The notes beneath the pieces were generated by a model that saw nothing but the letters and a program-made list of their open reading frames with translations, made no database searches and was not told where the DNA came from. This document shows, piece after piece, positions 47,292 through 57,448 of a stretch of DNA of 64,000 nucleotides. This DNA is from Kalaharituber pfeilii (lineage: Eukaryota; Ascomycota; Pezizomycetes; Pezizales; Pezizaceae). The stretch spans positions 1,302,001 through 1,366,000 of the forward strand of contig WHUZ01000009.1 of the NCBI GenBank assembly GCA_015179045.1, given 5' to 3'. A program made the position numbers and the translations under genes. How positions within the stretch are numbered: the stretch's first letter is position 1; each line of letters opens with the position of its first letter.

Positions 47292-48178
47292 GGCTCCCAG
47301 GGAACGGCCGCGCCGCACGCTAGAAATTCAATCGGAAGACCAGGCCCTGACGCTGCTCCCTGAAACCACCACTTTTCAATACCTATCTTTCTCCATGAGA
47401 TTTCATTCAATCTTCATTCTGAAAACAGGAATCGATTCTGTGGACTGATTCACTCGAGGACCACTCACCAATTTGAAAATTTGATCCCATTGAGTTGCGA
47501 TATACACAGTCAGAGAGTACTCGAGTACTCTATTCCAATGCCGATGCCAGAGCCTGCATAAAAGCTGCTACTGCACAAGGAGTCTCATGCCAAGCTTGCT
47601 AAACCCATTCCTGCGCCTCTGTAGACTAAATACCATCGCTTAGTCATGAAATTGTAAGATCTACAAGTATCCCTGGGTCCCGGATTGTGCAACTCCAGGG
47701 CTTTACCAGGCTCATGTCTTTTAGCGTCTTGCACAGCCCTGAGCCTGGCGAAAATTGCAACTGGGATTTTTGCTCCATCAGGGATACTGTAGAATTTACG
47801 TTTTTCATGAGTAAGTGTTTAGCAAGGCTTGGCATGAGACTTCTGGTGTAATCGCAGCTTATGCAGGCTCTGGTATCGGCATTGGACTAGGGAACTCTCT
47901 AACTACGTATATTACAACTCAATGGGATCAAACTTTCCCTGGTGAGTGGTTTCCTGAGTAAATCAGTCCGCAGAACTAGGGGCTTGGTATGAGACTAGTC
48001 CGCAGATTCGATTCCATTTTCAAATGAAATTGGATGAGAACTCATGGAGATATGATAATATAAATGGGTGCTGAAAAGTGGTGGTCTCCAGGGGAGCAGC
48101 CCTCAATCATCAGGATCAGGGGAGAAATCTCTTTCGATTGATTTTCTAGCGTGTGACGCAGTCTTCCCTGGCTCCCTG
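47292..48178. mobile_element. Terminal-inverted-repeat element, about 890 bp
   Basis: Arms at about 47292-47605 and 47816-48178 are inverted copies of about 300 bases. Shared wording: GCTCCCAGGGA, ACGCTAGAAA, ACCACCACTTTTCA, TCTCCATGAG, GAATCGATTCTG, GATCCCATTGAGTTG and AGTCTCATGCCAAGC. The right arm has an extra 23-base insertion. The interior lacks a transposase. Confidence 0.75.
47974..47996. mobile_element. Micro-insertion, 23 bp, in the right arm of the 47.3-kb element
   Basis: AACTAGGGGCTTGGTATGAG plus ACT, flanked by an exact 9-base repeat AGTCCGCAG at 47965-47973 and 47997-48005. The corresponding place in the left arm lacks it. Confidence 0.65.
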
Positions 48179-48337
48179 GAAGCTTCCCTGGCAGGCTTAG
48201 GACTGTGGGGCGCGCAAAAAGACTTCAGCCTTGGTACAGCGCCTGGGTTGCAAAATCCGCCTATGATACATATTATTCATCGAACCAGCTTGTGTTGGTC
48301 AGGTATGAGACTAGCCTTATGTTATTGCTGCCGAATA

Positions 48338-49062
48338 CAGGTGACCCCGGGTATAGTGAAACTCCTTATAGTGAAATCCTGGCTATAGTAAAGGAATGGG
48401 CGAGATTGTTTGTGCACGCAGCTAAAGCACCCTGGCTGTAGTGAAAAGAAGAGCTATAGTGAAAGTGAAGGACTTTTCAGGACTATCTGATTCAGCAACA
48501 GGCAAAGTCTACTTGTTATGATTAAATACCAGAAACGAGGCCTCAGTATTGCCTTGTGTAATAGGCTTAGCATAGTGGTGATTTAATTCAAGATATCTCA
48601 ATACAAAAAAGAGAAAAACCTTATAGTGTATCTGACTGCTTCAATATCATAGACATTGAAGATAATTCCAATGGCTTGTCATCAGGCTAGGGAATAATTT
48701 GCAGAAGTCTTCTAAAGTCATTTCTCCTGGTCGCTGTCCCACCTCCAGGGAAGCACAACATATCTTCCATTTCTCTAGAGCTGGGCGTCCAAAGCGGCGT
48801 TGATGTAGTCTCATACCAAGCCCCTAGGGCACTCTACGAGCGCAGCGAGGGCGCTGAGGAGGCGTGATGCTGGCGGCCCGGTAAGGAACTGAATTTGCGA
48901 CTGAGACCTGAATACCATACACTGAAAATTTCCGCATTTGACAATTTTTCACCCCCTGCCTACTTGGGGGCCAGCACGTGACCTCTCGCTTATAGTGAAA
49001 ACTTGCCCTAGTGAAGAAAATCGGTCGGATTCTTGGCCTTCGTTATAGCCAGGGTTGCTATG
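48338..49062. mobile_element. Longer, diverged relative of the CAGGTGAC family, about 725 bp
   Basis: Left end CAGGTGACCCCGGGTATAGT. Right end GGTCGGATTCTTGGCC, TTCGTTATAGCCAGGG, TTGCTATG. The inner sequence is unrelated to the short copies and encodes no transposase that I can see. It holds a TAGTCTCATACCAAGC word at about 48806. Confidence 0.55.
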
Positions 49063-49626
49063 TACCGACCACTGGCTGCGCTAATCAAGCCTTGCTCCCT
49101 AGTCCATGCATAAAGCTTCACTCCCGCCGGCCTGGTTACGCTACTGTAATACATTATTACTTATTACTTTACCAAGGGATTTCAAGTTCAACTACATATA
49201 TTGTTGCTATCGGTCTTTAGAAACTAAAGGCGGATTATCGTTATCTCTTATCCGTAAAAACATCCAATTTGGTTCGTCAGTGCTTTCCTCATTAGATTGA
49301 CGTTTGGATCTGTAGTACTAGCTAGTCTGGCAACCAGATACTAATCTTTTCCCATTCGCACTGTCAGTTGCTTTGCATTGAGCTAAAGCGTTCATAGCAA
49401 TCACGCTGAAGCACATTCCAGTCAAGTAAGTTTATAAAGGTTCACTCTTATTTACAACACGTAAGTAGAACTGCACAAGGCGATGATCAACGTTACAAAT
49501 ATATTATGGGGACCATGCATGAGCCTTATGAATAATTCGGTGATGCAAATGTTAAGAAACGTAGACCGCCATCAACCGCAACAGGATGAAATAAAAGAGA
49601 TATATGCGATATGCGTATGAAAGGTG
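49063..49626. other. Intergenic region downstream of the rhodopsin-domain gene
   Basis: No gene or repeat recognised. Confidence 0.4.
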
Positions 49627-51161
49627 TCATGGTTCGTCACTAGACCATATCCTAGTCTCTGTTCGCTGTTTTAAGCCCAGATCTATGCTCTTCGCGGAGC
49701 CCTCCCGATGTTCGTACACAACCGTTTCCGTCTCAGTCTAAGTGACAAATTTGCCTCTTTATTAGTACTTTAACTATAGCACATGGTGTATTGAGGCACG
49801 ATCGTTTAGTGACTGATTGCACATACCTTAACGACAAAAGCGCCTTCATGAGCCTCCCCCACAGGATATGTTGAATTTAATTGTTCGTCGCTTGTACTCT
49901 TAGGCATCCGAGCACCAACTCGAGCCATCTGGATAGTATCTGCAATTGCGCCCTCTGTGGTGCGTGAAATGAATCTTTTCTTGGGCGCACTTCCAGAGTC
50001 GGACACCGGGAATGCTGGTGCAGGTGGATTCCGCCTCTTGAGCAGGGTATAAAGAGTAGGTGCGTTTGCTACAAAACAAGCAGCAAAAAGCTCGACTGAT
50101 GCCCATGTGGAGCGATTTTTTTGCAATGATTTATTCTTCGAATTTTGAGGTAAACCTAAGTCACGAAGGTGCGGATTAGCAGAATCGAGGCAGTGTGGAT
50201 GGCGCCTGAGCAGGGGATTGGTTTACGCACGGATGATTGTGACTACAACCACGAAAAATCCAATTCCAAAAAGTAGAAGAATTTGCAGCTTCCTGACGCA
50301 AGAATGTCAGCCACCGACCATAATCACAAGCAGGCATGCACATCGATTCTGATCGTACTTCAAACGTGACATCCGCGTTGTGTACAGCGCCGGCAGCGGA
50401 AAAGCAATCAACAACAGATCAGTGAAAATGTTTAAGCCACCTGCAAGACATCAATATGAGACATTGTATATGAAAGACTATCACCAGCCTCATACCTAGC
50501 AAGAACAACTGGATTTGTGCCTGTGCACATTGTCCGGGAGCCGGGACCACCTGCCAATATAGGTAGATAGGTCTACATTCAGTGAAGGTTGAAACTTGCA
50601 CGGCGACATACGTCAGGAACATAATGACCCATATTATTTTTATCGCAATCGAATATGGTCCCGTGACATTGACCGTTATCCGTTTGTAAAACAACAGGAG
50701 GCAAATTTTCAGATTCCATAAGCTGGTGAGTGTCAGCGTGAATTTATATTCGTTTATCATTTACCCAACGTGGCAACAGGAACTGGCAATGCATCTTGCT
50801 CACCGCAGCAATCATATGTGTCTCAACAGCCTGAAGGAATAAGTACCTACAAGGTATTATAGGCAAAGCGACTTGCGAGTAGCATTTTGCTTGCCATAGA
50901 TCTCTGTTGTATTTCCTCCTCCGTGAATCCTTTCTCTCGGATTGACGCGGAGACATTATTGGTTCCCCACACCAGTACCATATGAACGAGGCCCAGCCGC
51001 ATGAACAACCAAAAGACGGAACTCATCATCAAGTAATCCTCCAAACAATATTTCTGGCGGCGATACCATCTCATGATTGACCTGAAAACGATGATGGCAA
51101 AAGACAAATACGACATGGTATGCGCTACTGTAAGGCTTGGGTAATCAATGGCTTGCGGCAT
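49627..51161 (-). CDS. Rhodopsin-domain (SAT4 family) integral membrane protein
   Basis: Multi-pass membrane protein of the Pezizomycotina SAT4/PTH11-like group; function generally unknown. Six exons: 51161-50851, 50722-50496, 50440-50359, 50292-50231, 50155-49827 and 49737-49627. Introns are 128, 55, 66, 75 and 89 bases; 373 residues. Each junction was set by keeping family wording in frame: RFAYNTFLWNLKICLLLFY, LLGGLNIFTDLLLIAFPLPA, RMSRLKKLQILLLFGIGFF, VTIIRLPQ and RSTWASVELFAACFVANAPT. The last segment is the diagnostic SAT4 block. About seven hydrophobic segments are seen. The cytosolic C-terminal tail of about 110 residues is hydrophilic. The sixth exon is the least certain; without it the protein would end a few residues after VVK. 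It lies 1.2 kb from the secreted hydrolase, head to head. Confidence 0.87.
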
Positions 51162-51522
51162 CTTGCCCGGGCATGCTGAATTGAAAAATTAGCTGTGAGT
51201 GTGGAGGAGGCTGCAGGTGAAGCTTTTCAAGAGCAGACTCTCATATAAATATGAGCGTGTAAGTCTTTAGCAGGCGGGCACGGGTCAGCCTCCGAAGGCA
51301 GTACACCTCGCTTTCTGTGCATATTGTTTTTGTTTGCTTTATTATTTTCTCTTCTTCTGGCATAGGCTGCTTGCGCGGTTTCGCCGTGCACAAATGCTCG
51401 TATCACCATGAGTGTGGCAGCATTATTTCCAGAAGCGGGGCGCCCAAACCGGCGGAGGTTCTCTTAGGATGTGGGGTTCGCTAAGATAGTTTGTCCAAAT
51501 TTCCCTACATTCGACTATGGTA

Positions 51523-51692
51523 CAGGTGACCCTGGTTATATTGAAGGCCAGGAAATCCAACCGATCTTCTTCACTATAACCAGTTTTCACTATAGCAAGG
51601 GTACTTTACCTGTGTACACCAGAATCTGGCCCATCCCTTCACTATCGCCAGGTTTTCCCTAAACAGAGGTTCATTATAGCCAGGGTCACCTG
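51523..51692. mobile_element. Intact MITE of the CAGGTGAC family, 170 bp, TA target
   Basis: Ends CAGGTGACCCTGGTTATA and TTATAGCCAGGGTCACCTG, flanked by TA at 51521-51522 and 51693-51694. An inner inverted pair around CACTATAACCAGTTTTCACT is characteristic. Best reference copy of this Tc1/pogo-like family in the window. Confidence 0.85.
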
Positions 51693-52139
51693 TAGTTGGA
51701 GATTTACAGCTGCAAATGCGGTAGCTCCTTTCTTTTACTGGTGGAAATGCCGTGTGCATGGCCAGCTTCTGGACCCTGCAGGATATCTCGAAAGTGCGAA
51801 GATCGCATCCCAAGTCACTTCAAATAGTTATCTCAGAAAGGGCGGTGCGTCAAGTTAGGACGGGATTGCATATTGTAATTGTCCGTTGACATTTGCAAAG
51901 GCAAACAGTAGTCTTGAGTACGAGAACGAACATTTGCCTGGTACGAGAACCTTTCTAAAGTAAGGCGGTGAATGTGTGGGCTGGGTGAGCATAAATAGCG
52001 GCCTGATCCTGGGAACGGTTAGCCCTTGCGTATGCAGCATGAAAGGGCCTGGGAACGAGACTAACGCACGAGATTACGGCGTTGACAAATTGATTTGCGC
52101 CGAGTACCATTTCCAAAAACTCCAAGGGGATGTAGTAAG

Positions 52140-52207
52140 TTTTTTTTTTTTTTTTTTTTTTTTTTTTGTCACGTGACCCCGCGTGCAGCTGTTCGCCATG
52201 GCAGGGC
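52140..52207 (-). mobile_element. Ultrashort A-tailed retroposon, family B copy 2
   Basis: Minus orientation: a 28-base T-run (52140-52167), then the 40-base core (52168-52207). Flanked by an exact 11-base repeat GATGTAGTAAG at 52129-52139 and 52208-52218. Confidence 0.9.
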
Positions 52208-52264
52208 GATGTAGTAAGATGATAAGTTCGCATATTGAAATTAACTAGGTATGAAATAACGGGA

Positions 52265-52273
52265 TAATATAAA
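52265..52273 (+). promoter_or_regulatory. TATA-like box of the hydrolase gene
   Basis: AATATAAAT, about 135 bases upstream of the ATG. It lies about 45 bases downstream of the family-B retroposon duplication. Position-based call. Confidence 0.35.
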
Positions 52274-52406
52274 TCACACCATAAATACTGTTCGACCATC
52301 ACGCTGCATCCCCTAAGTTCGAAATCCCCTGCATGTTTTGTCGAACGCGTCTTGCATTCCTCAATTGATTAAGTAGTCTGTCGTTCGAGACTGGCCCATA
52401 ATCAGT

Positions 52407-53528
52407 ATGTTGTTCTCAAAGACATTTTCCACGCCTGCGCTTCTTACACTGGCGCTATCTACTGCCCAGGCTATAAGTAACAATCACTTCTCTTTTCCCG
52501 CCCACTATCGGGACTACTTCTATGTCGGAGGCAGATATGTCGATGACGGAGCCGGCGGACACGTTTTCCAGGACCAGATGTATGTCGAACACTTAGTTCC
52601 ACAGTCTCAGGTGAAAGGGAAACATCCCCTGGTCATGATTCACGGAAAAGCGATGACTGGCACGAACTTCCTTCAAACACCTGATGGCCGCAAAGGATGG
52701 GCCTCTTATTTCCTGGAACAGGGGTACGAGTTGTACATCATTGACCAACCCTCTCGCGGGAGATCTGCATGGAATCCGAGGGACCAGACAATGTCCACCT
52801 ACTCGGCCGAACTCCTCTCACAACGTTTCACCGCAATCAAACAATACAACCTGTGGCCACAGTCTCAAAAGCACACACAATGGCCCGGAGCAGGCATAAT
52901 GGGCGATCCAATCTACGACAAGTTCTACGCCTCCACGGTGCAATTCCACTCCAATGACACCGAAGCTCAGCTCAAGATGAAGGCCGCGGGAACAGCGCTT
53001 CTTGATAAAATCGGAAAAGCAATCCTAGTCACTCATTCACAAGGAGGCTTGTATGGTTGGGCTCTTGCGGACGCTCGTCCAAACCTAGTGAAAGCCATCA
53101 TCGCACTTGAGCCAACTGGGCCTTCGTTCCGCGAGGCTGTCTTCCAGACCAGAGCCGCCCGTCCATGGGGCCTCACGGATATTCCCCTAACCTTTGAGGA
53201 AAATATCACCTCTGCTTCCCAGCTTGTGACGAAGGAATTCACCTTTCAAATACCGGATCTGACGTCATGTCTCCTCCAGAAGGAACCTGCAAAGAAGCTC
53301 AAGAATCTCAAGAAGACTCCAATTCTGATTGTGACATCTGAGGCAGGATATCATGCTGTGTACGACCATTGTTCCTACGAGTTTCTCAAGCAGGCCGGAT
53401 GTTCCAAAGCAGAATTCATGCGTCTGGAGGAAGTGGGCATTAGAGGTAACTCGCACATGTTCTTTATGGAACGGAACAACTTGCAAATTGCTGCAAAACT
53501 CGACCAATGGATCAAGGAAAAGCTGTGA
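52407..53528 (+). CDS. Secreted alpha/beta hydrolase (esterase-713-like)
   Basis: Intronless, 373 residues. A signal peptide at 1-22 (MLFSKTFSTPALLTLALSTAQA) sends it out of the cell. The fold is recognisable from HPLVMIHGKAMTGTNF (oxyanion loop), YELYIIDQPSRGRS and the nucleophile elbow ILVTHSQGGLYGW. In the elbow Ser211 lies in H-S-Q-G-G. The probable catalytic His is His350 in GNSHMFFMERN. An EPTGPSF block after the elbow is typical of the esterase-713-like group, which sits apart from classical lipases. Length is normal. The start ATG directly precedes the signal peptide. Substrate unknown; ester or lactone hydrolysis is inference. Confidence 0.92.
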   Translation: MLFSKTFSTPALLTLALSTAQAISNNHFSFPAHYRDYFYVGGRYVDDGAGGHVFQDQMYVEHLVPQSQVKGKHPLVMIHGKAMTGTNFLQTPDGRKGWASYFLEQGYELYIIDQPSRGRSAWNPRDQTMSTYSAELLSQRFTAIKQYNLWPQSQKHTQWPGAGIMGDPIYDKFYASTVQFHSNDTEAQLKMKAAGTALLDKIGKAILVTHSQGGLYGWALADARPNLVKAIIALEPTGPSFREAVFQTRAARPWGLTDIPLTFEENITSASQLVTKEFTFQIPDLTSCLLQKEPAKKLKNLKKTPILIVTSEAGYHAVYDHCSYEFLKQAGCSKAEFMRLEEVGIRGNSHMFFMERNNLQIAAKLDQWIKEKL

Positions 53529-54383
53529 AAAGATTTTTCTGGCCAAAGTAGTCGGACCGTGCTGGATATACTACAGGAAGACTAGATAATGACTATGTAA
53601 CTTTATTGTACACTCAGTTTGCTTCTTATCCTCATGTAGCATATGTAATAATGGTCATGATGTTCTAATGCCTGAATGTACGCGTTCACTGAGCTGCTTA
53701 TGCCTAATGCATGGAGTAGGGGTTACTTTTACTTCAGTTTTTTCTATTTTATTGTATTTTGTATATCAATACTCGTTGGCCGCCACACGGGCCATGAGGA
53801 GACTGAATACAGAGAAAATAGAGGAAATAAAGAGAGGAAAAGAAAGGAAAACCTCCAAAATACCACTTGCCCATCCTTTCCCTCGTGTCGATTTACTCAC
53901 TCCAGCAACTGCACCAATGCGCCTGGTTCCTATTCTTTCCTCTTTCGTGGGTCCCTCAATGCCCGAAACCTGCATGGCCACTTCCTCGCCCAAACTGCAC
54001 AAAATCCCAACACGTGCCGAGACATCTTCACTTTCTCCCCACACTGGTTGCATTCAGGCCATTTGACGTCCCCACCAGGTATCTCCAGGTCTTCCCCCGC
54101 ATAGTTCCCCTAGCACACTTCTCCAACCCCCTTGTACCCCAGTTGTTGATGGTAGAATCACAATACTTATCTGATGTTTGCTATCCAGCAGGATTGCCCC
54201 TCATAGTGGCCGGTAATCACAGTCTTAACTATTGCTTTAAACATTTGCAATCGCCACTGATCCACAGTGCATCCTATTTGACTATGTAGAGCCGATATAT
54301 ATATAAAGCTCCATTCTAAAGTGTTTAATCAATGTCAAAGGCTATCTACATACAGTCTACGTGCCCAGTAGCTAAGGCCTCGC
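53529..54383. other. Downstream region of the hydrolase gene
   Basis: Overlapping open frames on both strands at 53668-54289 have no family match. See the short Cys/His fragment at 53930-54109. Confidence 0.4.
53930..54109 (-). pseudogene. Possible zinc-knuckle-like fragment
   Basis: A 60-codon stop-bounded frame without ATG reads KWPECNQCGEKVKMSRHVLG followed by FC. The CX2C-X7-H-X4-C spacing is like a small zinc finger. No flanking domain is visible. It could be chance, or a relic of a gene or transposon. Confidence 0.2.
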
Positions 54384-54480
54384 CATAGCCTGCGGATATT
54401 TCATTACGGAACATGTGACCAGAGAGGCCTCGGTGCGGCACGCGAGTAATGATATTTAAAGAGAAAAAAAAGAACAAAAA
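54384..54480 (+). mobile_element. Variant family-A retroposon with enlarged hairpin loop
   Basis: Begins CCTCGCCATAGCC like family A and ends GCGGCACGCGAGTAATGATA followed by an A-rich tail. About 40 unrelated bases replace the ATA loop. I found no flanking duplication, so the ends are approximate. Confidence 0.5.
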
Positions 54481-55034
54481 ATATGATAGAGTGCTTGACC
54501 TAGAAACCAATCATCACCGGGAAACCGATAAAACCCACTAACCTACATACAAAGCTACTGTGAGTGCAAATGACCCTCAAGTAGGCTCAAATTAAAGCTA
54601 GAGCATGACGGAACAGGGTAAATCATTTTCCACACTTTCTTTTCCCAGTTTGTAGCACATGAGGGGTGACATATACTGGAAATATATGCAACCATATTCT
54701 AGCATATATACTTTTGAGTCATCATATGTGAATAGGATTACCAGAGGCCTTTGCATCTCAATGTATACTCTATTACTTATGCAAAACAAGTATACCAAGT
54801 TTTGTCACTATCAGACTAATACATAGAGAGTTACTGTTATATCGAAAAATCCATTTTCACTTACTCAGGTTAATAGCAGTATTGGGCTATTATTTGTGAG
54901 AAGGATGTACAGAGGCTCTGTAAAGCTATGTAATAGAAATACATGCATAGAGAAATGTTTTGTAAATGGATTGCAGCACTGACAAATTGTTGCAGCAGTT
55001 GAGCACTGTGGGGTATATATTCATGTAAAAACCT

Positions 55035-55088
55035 GCCCTGCCATGGCGAGCAGCTGCGCGCGGGGTCACGTGACAAAAAAAAAAAAAA
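55035..55088 (+). mobile_element. Ultrashort A-tailed retroposon, family B copy 3
   Basis: A 40-base core (55035-55074) plus 14 A. Flanked by an exact 10-base repeat GTAAAAACCT at 55025-55034 and 55089-55098. The opposite arm of the host palindrome has the unoccupied sequence leading to AACTTCCTCACATAG. Confidence 0.9.
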
Positions 55089-55145
55089 GTAAAAACCTAA
55101 CTTCCTCACATAGTATGTAGCAGTGCATGGCAATATGAGTTCATA

Positions 55146-55798
55146 TGGTGCCGGAAGTTAATAATCAACATGTTGTAACATTCCCGGCCAGCATTAGTAA
55201 GCAGCTCCATATGTGTCATTTTGCTGCTTGAGCAATCGCGCACCCTTCAGCCACGGTCACTTTACACGGTCGCATTACACGCTCGCTTTACGTCTACAGC
55301 TGCCCACGCTCGCACCACTCATAGAAGGTTTTTCCAGAGTCTATTGCAGGTCTACGAGAAACTATACCCAAAGCTCTTTTTTCTATTTCAGACATCTCTA
55401 TTTGGCGTTATTATAATAAGTGTCTTCATATTATGCAGGCATATAAGGATGGTCATCAATATGGTACAGAGGCCTAGTCTCGTAACCAGAGAGGCCTTCA
55501 AAAATCATGTATATATAAGTCACCGGCGGGGAACCCAGTGATGACTAATCCATTTGTATGGGGCTTGGCATGTAACATTTGCTACATTTCCTAACAAAGT
55601 AAAAAAACTTTGAACCTTTTCAGTTTTGCAACGAATAAAGATTTTGCCATGAAAATATCATAGAATGATAGAGCGTCTCAAATAGTATAGATTTTTGATA
55701 TTTCTACCTTAGTTCATATCAGGTTGTGGTTGCTGATAGGTTTTGCGTTGCGTTGGTTGTGTCGCAAATTTCATGTTGGTTATTAACTTCCGGCACCA
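55146..55798. mobile_element. Nested TA-flanked inverted-repeat element, 653 bp
   Basis: Ends TGGTGCCGGAAGTTAATAA and its complement (with one inner difference). Flanked by TA at 55144-55145 and 55799-55800. It sits in the middle of the 2.3-kb palindrome. Open frames inside (55213-55541) show no transposase features. Confidence 0.75.
55476..55489. mobile_element. Micro-insertion, 14 bp (AGTCTCGTAACCAG)
   Basis: Flanked by an exact 8-base repeat AGAGGCCT at 55468-55475 and 55490-55497. Identical to one arm of the 36-bp palindromic insertion at 62399. Confidence 0.6.
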
Positions 55799-56775
55799 TA
55801 GAGGTTCAGAAACATGTCTTAGCACTGTAATAATATTGCATGTAAGATATACATGACTCCATCATTAGATCTTATAGGGCCACTATAACTGTACCAGTAA
55901 ATGAGTATGCAGTATGTATTTTAAGCTGCTAATAATATATAGCTTACAGTTATAAGGCCTATACACCTATACCTATGAGATACATGGCAGTGGAAATAAG
56001 TTTACTAGTCAAGTTTCAATTTGTTCTTGATACGATATAATTCTCTATGCATATATAGTGTGGGCCCTCATTACAATAGAAGTCAACGTGTCAATACTAT
56101 CTGTAAGAATTAACCTCCACCAGGTGAAATCTTTACACCTCAGCCAGCAGTCGCAGTGCCCGTGCCAGTATAACTAAGCTATTAGGACATATTTCTGAAC
56201 CTTAATAGACACACTTTTATGTACTATGTGAGGAAGTTGGGCTAATACGCATATGTAGACTCTGCAGTGCTCAACTGCCTCAACAATTTGTCAGTGCTGC
56301 AATCCATTCACAAAACATTTCTCTATGCATGTATTTCTATTACATAGCTTTACAGAGCCTCTGTACATCCTTCTCACCAATACTGCCATTAACCTGAGTA
56401 AGTGAAAATGGATTTTTTGATATAACAGTAACTCTCTATGTATTAGTCTGATAGTCACAAAGCTTGGTATACTTGTTTTGAATAAGCAATAGAGTATACA
56501 TTGAGATGCAAAGGCCTCTGGTAATCCTATTCACATATGGTGACTCAAAAGTATATATGCTAGAATATGGTTGCATATATTTCCAGTATATGTCACCCCT
56601 CATGTGCTACAAACTGGGAAAAGAAAGTGTGGAAAATGATTTACCCTGTTCCGTCATGCTCTAGCTTTGATTTGAGCCTACTTGAGGGTCATTTGCATTC
56701 ACAGTAGCTTTGTACGTAGGTTAATGGATTTTATCAGTTTTCCGGTGATGATTGGTTTCTAGGTGAGGCACTCTA

Positions 56776-57323
56776 GTTATCTTAGTGTTCTCGTGCTCAT
56801 TATCTTAGCAAAATACCTGTAACTGTTTTCCTCTTCCCTTATATTTTCTGCCTCACTCTGCAGTAAATTAACTTTACTGAAAGAATTCCTTTTGGCATTC
56901 ACTCCACCAGCTTGGCCTATCGTACAAAATCCCGCATCATTTTAGCTGTCAGGAATTTCTATTGGAAGGTGAAACCTAAAAGGCGTAACTTACAACTTAT
57001 CAGGTTTAAGTCTATCAAAACCCTACACATGGATAGAAATTCCAATATTTGATCGAGGTTTACTTTATTCCTTTGACACCTATACAAAGCATAGCTATCC
57101 ATACCTGTAGGTCTAGCTTTTGACTCCCTGCTTTGACTTATTATTCCTGCCACAGGTTTCTTAATTTCAATACAAGTGTATGCAATAAGAAAGCATTATG
57201 CAATGAAAACTTTCCACTCCATTCTGAAGTTCCATATCCTGATACTTCCTAGATCATACGTATGAAGGAATAAATGCTGATATCTAACCTGCCCAATTTC
57301 ACTAGTCTATAACTCATTCGTAG
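56776..57323. other. Gene-free stretch
   Basis: Nothing recognisable. Confidence 0.4.
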
Positions 57324-57439
57324 CCTTTTTTTTTTTTTTACTAATATATCAGTAATCGCGTGCCGCCCTGTGGGCTATGGCGATATTAGGTACATAAGAG
57401 ATAAATGACAAGAAAGTGAAGAGGAAGAGGAAAGAAAAA
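57324..57439 (-). mobile_element. A-tailed retroposon, family A copy 5 (long form)
   Basis: Minus orientation, 116 bases, T-run at its left. Outer hairpin stem ATCG/CGAT, as in copy 3. The 5' part shares TGTCATTTATC with copy 3. Flanked by an exact 9-base repeat CATTCGTAG at 57315-57323 and 57440-57448. Confidence 0.85.
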
Positions 57440-57448
57440 CATTCGTAG

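Larger units (their letters stand above)
51162..52406. other. Divergent intergenic region
   Basis: Separates the rhodopsin-domain gene (-) from the hydrolase gene (+). Holds one intact MITE and one family-B retroposon; otherwise non-coding. Confidence 0.5.
54486..56775. mobile_element. Large palindromic (terminal-inverted-repeat) element, about 2.3 kb
   Basis: Arms of about 600 bases at 54486-55120 and 56210-56775 are inverted copies with high identity. Shared wording: ACCTAGAAACCAATCATCAC, GAGGGGTGACATATACTGGA and CAGAGGCCTTTGCATCTCAA in the left arm, with complements on the right. The interior contains a nested TA-flanked element. The left arm also carries a family-B retroposon absent from the right arm. 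No transposase found. Confidence 0.8.
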
